Assembly (NCBI GenBank): GCA_027488395.1
Contig: JAIYBT010000026.1
Coordinates: forward strand, 50,284-114,283
From: Methylophilaceae bacterium
Lineage (GTDB): Bacteria; Pseudomonadota; Gammaproteobacteria; Burkholderiales; Methylophilaceae
DNA: 64,000 nt
Direction of reading: 5' to 3'
Below, in pieces: positions 57,233 to 64,000 of the stretch. The notes beneath the pieces are model-generated. The model saw nothing but the letters and a program-made list of their open reading frames with translations, ran no database searches and had not been told where the DNA came from. A program made the position numbers and the translations under genes. Within the stretch, counting starts at the first letter, position 1, and each line of letters starts with the position of its first letter.

Positions 57233-58243
57233 ATGTATCAAGCAATGATAGTCAATGCAGGGGGTGGTTATCAAAACGTCATCATTGGTACGCGTGAGGC
57301 GCGGCCACCCAAGGCTGGCGAGATCACCGTTAGACTGCGTGCAAACGCGTTAAATTACCACGATTTTGCCGTGGTCAGCGGCATGTGGGGGCCGTCAGAG
57401 CCGCGTATACCGATGGCGGATGGTGCAGGGGAAGTGATCGCGGTTGGTGCTGGGGTCACCGCATTCCAGGTTGGCGATGCGGTGGTCAGTACATTTTTTC
57501 CAACGTGGCAAGCGGGCACACCACAGGTTGAAGGCTTTGCCACGGTGCCAGGCGATGGCATTGATGGCTATGCACGCCAGCAGGTGACGGCTTCAGTCGA
57601 ATCGTTCACCTTGGCACCGCGTGGCTGGAGTCATGTTGAGGCCGCCACCCTAACCACGGCGGGTCTCACCGCGTGGCGCGCATTAATGTGTGATGATGCA
57701 ATCAGGCCTGGGGATACGGTCTTGGTGCAGGGCAGTGGCGGTGTTTCAGTGTTTGCATTGCAGTTTGCTAAGATGGCGGGCGCCACAGTGATTGCGACCT
57801 CTTCCTCTGATCACAAGCTCGCACAACTCAAAGCACTCGGTGCAGACCATGTCATTAACTACAAAACCACGCCGCAATGGGGCTTGCTGGCGCGCGAATT
57901 GACCGGAGGCCGCGGTGTGGATCATGTGGTGGAAGTGGGTGGACCCGCGACGTTGGCGCAATCAATGCTGGCAGCGCGTGTGGGTGGGCATGTGTCGGTG
58001 ATCGGCATTTTAACTGGACTTTCTGGCGATTTTTCACTGGTGACTGCCTTGATTAAGCAGTTACGCTTGCAGGGTGTTTTGGTCGGAAACCGAACCATGC
58101 AACAAGCGATGATTCAAGCCATCAATGCCAACGGTTTAAAACCTGTGATTGACCGCATATTTCCCATGACAGAATTGGTGCAAGCGTTTCAATATCAAGA
58201 AACCAACCAACATGTTGGCAAAATTTGTTTAGACATTGCTTAA
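57233..58243 (+). CDS. Zinc-free NAD(P)-dependent medium-chain oxidoreductase (quinone-reductase-like)
   Basis: A 336-residue MDR-superfamily protein. It has the nucleotide site VQGSGGVSVFALQFAKMAGA and the ADGAGEVIAVG strand, but no Cys/His zinc ligands at the catalytic or structural sites, so it should be in the quinone oxidoreductase/alkenal-reductase group. ATG 57233 with AAAGGAG 9 bases upstream is clear. The LysR gene is convergent at its 3' end. The upstream 285 bp separate it from the divergent molybdenum hydroxylase operon. Confidence 0.9.
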   Translation: MYQAMIVNAGGGYQNVIIGTREARPPKAGEITVRLRANALNYHDFAVVSGMWGPSEPRIPMADGAGEVIAVGAGVTAFQVGDAVVSTFFPTWQAGTPQVEGFATVPGDGIDGYARQQVTASVESFTLAPRGWSHVEAATLTTAGLTAWRALMCDDAIRPGDTVLVQGSGGVSVFALQFAKMAGATVIATSSSDHKLAQLKALGADHVINYKTTPQWGLLARELTGGRGVDHVVEVGGPATLAQSMLAARVGGHVSVIGILTGLSGDFSLVTALIKQLRLQGVLVGNRTMQQAMIQAINANGLKPVIDRIFPMTELVQAFQYQETNQHVGKICLDIA

Positions 58244-58290
58244 CGGCGGGGATGCTTCTTCTGGTAGAGCAACCGCAGCGCTGGCAGGGG

Positions 58291-59202
58291 TTAACATGTC
58301 ACAGGAAACTGGCTGCGGTCAGCAAAGCCTTGTGCCAAATGATCGAACACCAGACGTATCCGCGCGGGCACCGGTGTTTTATGTGGGCGATAAATATATA
58401 CATTCCAAATTGGCGGTTGTATGTCTGGCAATACCTGCACCAATTGGCCCGTGCGTAAATGTGGAATGGTTAAAAAAGCCCCCAATTGGCCAAACCCTGC
58501 GCCAGACAATACGGCTTGATATTCACAAACGGCATCGTTGGTGGCAAGGGCGGGTCGTTTTGGGTGCCAAGTGGCGCCATCATTTAAAAACCATGGCCAG
58601 GGTCGGCCAGTTTTTGGATCTAACACCACGATGGTGGGTAACTCGGCCAATGCTTCTAAATGTTGTGGGATGCCATGCTGAGCGATTAAACGCGGCGCGG
58701 CCACGATCATAAACGGACAAGGCGCCACCGCTTTGGCAATCAGTTGGCTGTCCCGCATCACGCCGACGCGGATACCAATGTCAATTTGTTCACTGACAAC
58801 ATCGCTATGGTCGTCTGAAAATAACAACTCGATATGTAATTGCGGATGTGCTGACAACAATTCGCTAATCAAGGCAGGCAGACAGGAATGGGTCAGCGCA
58901 TTCGGTGCAGCGATGCGCACGGTGCCTTGCAGGCGATGGTCTGCTTTGTCGGCGGGCGCAAAAATATCATCGACTTGCAGCAACGTGCTCCTGGCTTTTT
59001 GCGCGAGCTGAATGCCAAAGGGGGTAATTTGATGATGCCGCGTATTGCGAAAAAACAGCACTTCGCCAAGTTGCCGTTCTAGCTCGCTGATGGCGCGAGT
59101 AACGGCTTGCGGTGAAATGCCTAAGCGGATCGAGGCTTCTTTAAAGCTGTGCGTGTCTGCTGCCGCGCAAAATATTTTGAGCATATCGATTTTATTGAGC
59201 AT
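58291..59202 (-). CDS. LysR family transcriptional regulator
   Basis: A 303-residue regulator. The winged helix-turn-helix is in residues ~1-60 (SFKEASIRLGISPQAVTRAISELERQLG) and the effector-binding periplasmic-binding-like domain follows from about 90. It is in the AraC-unlike LTTR branch with a short C-terminal end. Its target is likely the convergent MDR gene or an upstream gene, by proximity only; usual divergent placement is absent. Start ATG 59202 gives the normal N-terminus. Confidence 0.93.
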   Translation of the reverse strand: MLNKIDMLKIFCAAADTHSFKEASIRLGISPQAVTRAISELERQLGEVLFFRNTRHHQITPFGIQLAQKARSTLLQVDDIFAPADKADHRLQGTVRIAAPNALTHSCLPALISELLSAHPQLHIELLFSDDHSDVVSEQIDIGIRVGVMRDSQLIAKAVAPCPFMIVAAPRLIAQHGIPQHLEALAELPTIVVLDPKTGRPWPWFLNDGATWHPKRPALATNDAVCEYQAVLSGAGFGQLGAFLTIPHLRTGQLVQVLPDIQPPIWNVYIYRPHKTPVPARIRLVFDHLAQGFADRSQFPVTC

Positions 59203-59377
59203 CTGCGATCAGCCGTTTTATAAGAAAGAGATTAGTGCGTGGGCGATGAAATGCGCTCTTTTTATCATTGAAAGCCAGGCATTGCCTAGCCCTATCTGCT
59301 CAAATGCATGTGCACGGTCCTCTGTTGCACCATTACGACATCACATCATGGATCACAGGCAGAATGTGTGGTAGCGC

Positions 59378-61510
59378 TTATTTGGCGAGATGCAAATGCT
59401 TAAATTGCGCCTGATGGTTGTGCATCAACGCATGTAACTGATCATCACTCAGTGGCCGATGATAATAATAACCTTGCCCAACATCACAGCCACTGTCTAG
59501 CAAAAATGTGTGCTGATACAGGGTTTCAATGCCTTCTGCGGTCACTGATTTGTGCAGGCTTTTACCCAGGTTAATTAACGCCAATAAAATATTGCCATTG
59601 GTGTGATTGTGTTCTAAATCTTGCAAAAAGGCCTTGTCGATTTTAAGCTCATCGATCGGATAATTTTTCAAATAAGCCATATTGGAATAGCCAATACCAA
59701 AGTCATCAATGGCTAACCGTACCCCTAAGCCCTTCAGTTGATGCAAACACCGCACAAACATCGCTTCATCTTTAAATCGGGCGTTTTCAGTCACTTCTAA
59801 GGTAATCAAACCAGGCGGAATGGCGCTATCTTTTAACACTTGTTGCACGGTTTCTACCAAATTGCCGCGCATAAACTGAATCGGCGACACGTTGACTGCA
59901 ATCGGGATGTAGTAGCCAAATGTTTGATAAATCGATTGAATTTTGCGGCAGGCAGAGCGTAATACCCATTCACCAATCGCTAAGATACTGCCAGTTTCTT
60001 CCGCAATCGGAATAAACTGATCTGGCGGAATCAAGCCTCGCTCAGGATGTTGCCACCGTATCAAGGCCTCTAATGACTCAATGCCACCATGGCGCAGGTC
60101 TATTTTGGGTTGATAATGCAACATAAATTCTTCACGTTGCAAAGCATGCCCCAAGCCATACTCTACATAATTGCGTTCGTTGAGTTGGGCGGCCAATGCG
60201 CTTGAAAATAACTGTGATTTATTTTTACCTGCATTTTTGGCGCTATACAGCGCGGAGTCAGCATAACTGAGTAAGGTATCCATTTGTGTTGCATGGTCTG
60301 GATACACGCTCACCCCCATGCTACACGTCATGTTAAAGGTGTAGCCATCAATATGCAGGGGTTGCGACACCGCATCCATGACCCTGGTCAATAATGGCTC
60401 GACGTCATTAATCGCCCGCAGCATCGGGTACAGCATCACAAACTCATCACCGCCAAAGCGGACGATGGTGTCGGTGGGTCGCGTACTTTCTGTTAAGCGT
60501 TGCGCCACATTTTCTAATAGTTTATCGCCAGCACGATGACCCAGCGTATCGTTGATCAGCTTGAAATGGTCGAGATCGATAAAGCCTATTGCAAGCTTGG
60601 TGCGCGTTAAATCTGCTTGCTGCATCAAACTGGTCAGTTTGTTGTTCAGCGCATTGCGGTTGAGGAGGCCCGTCAAGTTGTCGGTGACCGCTTGTTGCAA
60701 AATCTGCTGCTCACTCTGTTTACGGGCCGTGATGTCTTCTACCGTGCCTTCAAAATACAACACCTCGCCGCGCGTGTTATACACCACATGCGCATTTTCG
60801 GAGATCCAAATGATGCTGTTATCTTGCTTATACACCTGCGACTCAAACTGTCTGACGCGGCCGTGTTTTCTCACTTCTTCAATAAACTCTGCGCGACGAT
60901 GCTCAGACACATATAACGAAGTATTGATGTTGTTGAGCGCTTTGATCAGGGCACGCGAGGTGGGGTAGCCGTATAAATCCGCCAAGGCTTGGTTGGCATT
61001 TAAATAGCTGCCAGACTCGGTGGTTTGGAACATGCCCAAGGTTGCATTTTCAAACATGGAGCGATATTGCTGTTCCGTGTTAAACAAATCCTGTTCCACC
61101 TTTTTACGCGCACTGATATCTAAAATAATCCCTTCCAGTGCCACGATGTGGCCTTGTGCATCATAAACACCGTTGCCGCGTTCAGCCACCCAAATCAGCT
61201 CACCATTGGCGCTGACAATGCGATATTCCAATTGATAGCGATGGTGTTGTGCAATCGCACTTTGAATGGTGGTACGCACATAGGCCCTATCCTCAGGATG
61301 GGTCATTTCTTCGTATGAAATTTGATGGTTATGCAGAAGCGCATGCGCGCTAAACCCGGTCAAGGTTTCACAGCCTTTGCTGACATAGGTCATGGTCCAA
61401 CTGGCATCATACAAGCAGCGATATACCATGCCGTCAAGATTATCCAGCAAGGTATCGAACAGCCGTTGCTCTGCCTCAGACAAAGGCACTTGTGAAAACA
61501 CAGCGGGCAT
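59378..61510 (-). CDS. PAS-PAS-GGDEF-EAL cyclic-di-GMP enzyme
   Basis: A 710-residue cytosolic protein. Two PAS domains with PAC-type motifs lie at about 15-140 and 140-265. The GGDEF site is intact (RFGGDEF near 353) and is preceded by an RPTD inhibition site. The EAL domain is intact (ESLEALIRW near 481; DDFGIGYSNMAYL). It is distinct from the other GGDEF-EAL protein in the window in having two PAS domains and the inhibition site. ATG 61510 is the best start; a TTG 3 codons upstream is also possible. Confidence 0.9.
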   Translation of the reverse strand: MPAVFSQVPLSEAEQRLFDTLLDNLDGMVYRCLYDASWTMTYVSKGCETLTGFSAHALLHNHQISYEEMTHPEDRAYVRTTIQSAIAQHHRYQLEYRIVSANGELIWVAERGNGVYDAQGHIVALEGIILDISARKKVEQDLFNTEQQYRSMFENATLGMFQTTESGSYLNANQALADLYGYPTSRALIKALNNINTSLYVSEHRRAEFIEEVRKHGRVRQFESQVYKQDNSIIWISENAHVVYNTRGEVLYFEGTVEDITARKQSEQQILQQAVTDNLTGLLNRNALNNKLTSLMQQADLTRTKLAIGFIDLDHFKLINDTLGHRAGDKLLENVAQRLTESTRPTDTIVRFGGDEFVMLYPMLRAINDVEPLLTRVMDAVSQPLHIDGYTFNMTCSMGVSVYPDHATQMDTLLSYADSALYSAKNAGKNKSQLFSSALAAQLNERNYVEYGLGHALQREEFMLHYQPKIDLRHGGIESLEALIRWQHPERGLIPPDQFIPIAEETGSILAIGEWVLRSACRKIQSIYQTFGYYIPIAVNVSPIQFMRGNLVETVQQVLKDSAIPPGLITLEVTENARFKDEAMFVRCLHQLKGLGVRLAIDDFGIGYSNMAYLKNYPIDELKIDKAFLQDLEHNHTNGNILLALINLGKSLHKSVTAEGIETLYQHTFLLDSGCDVGQGYYYHRPLSDDQLHALMHNHQAQFKHLHLAK

Positions 61511-61802
61511 AGCGTTCAAAATAAGCTCATTTGTAATAAAATTTATACCATTCTAGTGTGATTTGCCCACAATTATTCATAAAAGATAGCCTATAAAAGC
61601 AGCTTAATTAATGTTTCGATGATGTGTTTGCATAAACATTGATCTGTTCTAAGTTGTTGATCAGGATTTGTAACACTGATCTGCCAAGGGGATGGCCGTT
61701 TGGCGCAGTGTTTCAATGTATTTAGGCAAATACCGTCATGACTAAGGCATTCACTTTTAAAATGATTACTTGCGATACGCAATATTGGCCTAGGAGCCTT
61801 GC

Positions 61803-62252
61803 ATGATCAATAATGCATTTGAAATCCACAACGTGTCAGAAGCCATCCGCGACGCGGTGGCCCCTGTGTTTTTGCTGACTGGAATCGGCTCTATTTTAGG
61901 CGTATTGATTGGTCGTTTGGGTCGTTCGATTGACCGTGCCCGCTTTTTAAATGAGGCGTCTAGTACCCAGACAGCTAAGTTTAAGGATGAATTACGGATT
62001 ATTGTGCGCCGCACCAAATGGTTGCGACGTGCGATTGGTTTAGCGACTTTGGCCGCGTTATGTGTGTGTCTATTCATTGCAAGCATGTTTATTTCGGTTG
62101 AAACCGGGTTTCGCATGCCGCATTTGGTGATGATGTCGTTTATCGTATCGATGGGGTCGTTGATTTTGGCTTTGTTGTGTTTTTTACGCGAAATCGTTCT
62201 GGCCTCGCGCGAAGTCATCGTACCCTTTAAACATGATTCCGCAGACGATTAA
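61803..62252 (+). CDS. DUF2721 family membrane protein
   Basis: A 149-residue protein with three hydrophobic helices: AVAPVFLLTGIGSILGVLIG, AIGLATLAALCVCLFIAS and LVMMSFIVSMGSLILALLCF. The opening helix and the RLGRSIDRARFL motif match DUF2721, of unknown function. TAGGAGCC precedes the ATG. It lies alone between a minus-strand GGDEF-EAL gene and a minus-strand MOSC gene. Confidence 0.88.
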   Translation: MINNAFEIHNVSEAIRDAVAPVFLLTGIGSILGVLIGRLGRSIDRARFLNEASSTQTAKFKDELRIIVRRTKWLRRAIGLATLAALCVCLFIASMFISVETGFRMPHLVMMSFIVSMGSLILALLCFLREIVLASREVIVPFKHDSADD

Positions 62253-62346
62253 GCGCCATCCTAGCGATTAGGCCCCGCCCTGTTGACGCTATTGAATGAT
62301 TTAACAATCGCTGTTTTAGCCATCGCTGGGCTAGAACATGCATGGC

Positions 62347-62937
62347 TTAAAACAATGATGCTTGGTTAGTTGCTAGCGCACCCGCCACCAATTGTACAGG
62401 ATCCCCCACGATGAGCTGCCCGCCTGTGATGATCCGTGCAGTCACCCCACCGTGGCCACGCATGGCGTTATAGCCGCCATGCCCTAACAGGGTTTCCATT
62501 TTAGAGCATGGCTCGCAGGGCCCTGTGATTTCCAAACATACCTCCCCAATCTTCAACCACACGGGTTGGTCTTTAAATAGACTTTTTGCGGCCAATAGGT
62601 TGATACCTGACACCAATAAATTGCGACGTAACAGCGCAGCATTGAGGGCGGGACGTTGCAATAATTCGGCCAAAACGTCGATATGTTCGGCTTGGATTAA
62701 AGTGACTTGTCGTTTCCCACCAAGCGCCTGACGCGAAGGCTGGCTGGCAGTGCGGTCGCCCTTGAGGCCACTGCCTGCAATCGCCTCTGCCGCGCGCACC
62801 GATTGACAGGCAACGCCCCGCAATGGGCGCAAGAAAATCGCTTCTAAGCGCCCTGCATGGGCCATATGTTGGGTCAGTGTGCGTAAAGAATCCGTCTGCA
62901 TCTTCGTGATGTTGCCTGAATTGTGCTGCCTTGTCAT
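62347..62937 (-). CDS. MOSC domain-containing protein
   Basis: A 196-residue protein of the MOSC (molybdenum cofactor sulfurase C-terminal) family. The GSGLKGDR motif near residue 55, the RRNLLVSGINL strand and the conserved Cys in ITGPCEPCSKME are hallmarks of YiiM/YuaD-like members that reduce N-hydroxylated compounds with Mo-cofactor or carry sulfur. ATG 62937 is taken; an internal ATG at 62901 (MQTDSLRTL) is possible, as neither has a strong ribosome-binding site. It is about 5.4 kb from the Mo-hydroxylase operon, so a link is only suggestive. Confidence 0.85.
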   Translation of the reverse strand: MTRQHNSGNITKMQTDSLRTLTQHMAHAGRLEAIFLRPLRGVACQSVRAAEAIAGSGLKGDRTASQPSRQALGGKRQVTLIQAEHIDVLAELLQRPALNAALLRRNLLVSGINLLAAKSLFKDQPVWLKIGEVCLEITGPCEPCSKMETLLGHGGYNAMRGHGGVTARIITGGQLIVGDPVQLVAGALATNQASLF

Positions 62938-63058
62938 GTTTGTTACGTAGACACCATTTGATACAAATCGCGCGAAACTTCACGCGCCTTTTTTTACTAA
63001 ATCGACGAATGCATGCATTCAGTCTAGATGGTTTAATCATTCAGAAAGGAGTCATGAT

Positions 63059-63687
63059 ATGCCCACCACCTTACTCACAAAACCCATGTATTGGATTGCC
63101 GTGCCAGTGGTGATTGCCAGCTTATTTGGCGCAGATTACTGGGCCAAACACCCTGCAGTGTTCAACCATAGCCTGTTCACGCATGCGCAAGCAACTGCGC
63201 CTGCAAGTGCACAGCAGCTGTCCGCCCCGAGCGCTTATATTACCTTACCCAATTTTGCCAATATCGCGGCCAGCCAACCCTAGTCGCACGCGTCACCCCA
63301 AGTAGTCAGGACACCTTGCAACGATGGCGCCTTCGACAACGCAAGACCCTACGCGTCATCGTCGCCGAACTGTCTGCACCTTCGTCCGCCGTTGCTAAAA
63401 ACGAAGAAAACGCCAAACAAGCCAAACTGGGCTTAAGCGTGCGTCCGTTAAGCCCGGAAGAAATGGCGCAAGCACAAGTGCAACAAGGCTGAGTGGTGGA
63501 GCAAGAAGGGCAAGGCCCCGCCGCATCCGCTGGGATGCAAGTGGGGGATGTGATTTTGGCCGTGAATGGTGATGCGGTCCGTGGCATCGACGATTTACGC
63601 AAAGAACTCAATAAAAACAGCAACAGTGTGGCATTGTTGGTGATGCGTGGTGATCAAAAAATGTACGTTCCGATCAAACTTGGATGA
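63059..63687 (+). pseudogene. Decayed DegP/HtrA-like protease gene (protease domain deleted)
   Basis: The first frame (63059-63283) encodes a signal-anchor sequence and a linker ending LPNFANIA, the usual entry to a HtrA protease domain, then stops at TAG. A different frame resumes with WRLRQRKTLRVIVAEL, which resembles the end of PDZ1 (a GK(T/R)LxVTVAEL-like strand), and reads into a second PDZ domain (LGLSVRPLSPEEM, AGMQVGDVILAVNGDAV) interrupted by TGA at 63490-63492. The catalytic His-Asp-Ser domain and most of PDZ1 are missing. At least three lesions (deletion/frameshift, TAG, TGA) make this a remnant, not an expressed gene. Confidence 0.85.
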
Positions 63688-63722
63688 TATTGGCAAGCCG
63701 CGTTAGGGTCTGATCTCACGCA

Positions 63723-63752
63723 ACCCCCCTGTGAATGCGCAGGGGGTTTTTT
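63723..63752 (+). terminator. Intrinsic terminator after the DegP remnant
   Basis: ACCCCCCTG pairs with CAGGGGGT around GTGAATGCG and is followed by a T-run. It has survived although the gene before it is decayed, and it insulates cobT. Confidence 0.9.
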
Positions 63753-63843
63753 ATGTTTGTTTTTTTAACTGTTTTTAAAGCACTTGCATGAATTATCCAG
63801 CGCTGCGCCGCATGATCGTGATGGCCTCAGGTAAAATACAGCC

Positions 63844-64000
63844 ATGATGATGAATAACATTGCGTCGATCGCAAACCCTGGGCTGTCTGCCCGTTTAGCC
63901 ACGCGCATTGCACAAAAAACCAAACCCATCGGCGCATTAGGGCAGCTGGAAAGCTTAGCCCTGCAAGTCGGGCTGATTCAGCAAACCGAAGCACCGCAAC
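63844..64000 (+). CDS. cobT: Nicotinate-nucleotide--dimethylbenzimidazole phosphoribosyltransferase (3' end outside window)
   Basis: Only the first ~52 codons are in the window. The stretch [26 protein letters not shown] is close to the N-terminal signature of CobT (KTKPPGSLGRLE), which makes alpha-ribazole phosphate for the lower ligand of cobalamin. Three consecutive ATG codons (63844, 63847, 63850) could start it. It is preceded by a terminator, so a promoter in the 90 bp between is expected. No cobalamin riboswitch was recognised there. The window's metH would use its product. Confidence 0.88.
   Translation, partial: MMMNNIASIANPGLSARLATRIAQKTKPIGALGQLESLALQVGLIQQTEAPQ

Noticed and set aside
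63490..63492. TGA in the DegP remnant as a selenocysteine codon
   Set aside because: The gene also has a TAG stop, a frameshift and a missing catalytic domain, and PDZ domains do not use selenocysteine; decay explains it better.
1..64000. CRISPR arrays, tRNA or rRNA genes, insertion sequences, prophage
   Set aside because: No regularly spaced 24-40 bp direct repeats with unique spacers, no cloverleaf-like sequence that I could recognise, and no transposase, integrase or phage gene was found.

Overview
The window looks like chromosomal DNA of a Gram-negative proteobacterium of moderate GC content, most likely a betaproteobacterium. The main reason is the block hpf - hprK - rapZ - mannose-type EIIA - HPr - enzyme I, a typical betaproteobacterial arrangement. 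Outer-membrane proteins, an RND pump with a lipoprotein outer-membrane factor, lipoboxes and Tat/Sec signals also fit. A methylotroph of the Methylophilaceae type is possible, but that is only a guess. No rRNA, tRNA, CRISPR array, insertion sequence or prophage was recognised.

Layout. 1-6.4 kb: the end of a polysaccharide-deacetylase-like gene, alkB, hpf, then a regulatory phosphotransferase chain (hprK, rapZ, EIIA, ptsH, ptsI) with no sugar permease, no ptsN and no rpoN. 6.5-11 kb: oligopeptidase A, a small secreted protein, a two-part protein ending in a 4-hydroxyphenylpyruvate-dioxygenase-like VOC domain, and a thiopurine methyltransferase. 11.1-19.2 kb (minus strand): a HAD phosphatase, a three-gene transglutaminase / ATP-grasp-alpha-E / transglutaminase-DUF2126 operon, and a BFD-type [2Fe-2S] protein. 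19.5-29.1 kb: valS, a photolyase-like protein whose two domains appear to be in swapped order, an nfeD-SPFH pair, and metH. 29.5-37.1 kb: an LrgAB/CidAB pair and an RND efflux operon (adaptor, pump, outer-membrane factor). 37.4-49.8 kb: mostly membrane and envelope genes (MFS, DUF2339, Tim44-like, CPA1 antiporter, SbmA/BacA-like, trypsin-like protease with TPR-like tail, DUF3429, MipA/OmpV). 49.9-61.5 kb: two PAS-GGDEF-EAL proteins flank a molybdenum hydroxylase locus (iorA/iorB-like subunits, xdhC, convergent mocA), a zinc-free quinone-reductase-like MDR protein and a LysR regulator. 61.8-64 kb: DUF2721, a MOSC protein, a decayed DegP-like gene, and the start of cobT.

How the genes work together. 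The HprK/HPr/EI/EIIA set should be a signalling phosphorelay rather than a sugar importer. XdhC and MocA probably mature the cytosine-dinucleotide molybdenum cofactor for the IorAB-like enzyme. MetH needs cobalamin, and cobT at the right edge acts in cobalamin lower-ligand assembly. The DUF2126 operon is probably a peptide or amide-bond metabolism system of unknown product.

The items most worth a second look are the apparently permuted photolyase-like protein, the VOC dioxygenase with an unidentified N-terminal half, the DUF2126 operon, a perfect UUCG-loop terminator lying upstream of the sbmA-like gene, the DegP remnant, and several intergenic repeats and hairpins. All family assignments come from reading motifs in the translated sequence; no database search was run.
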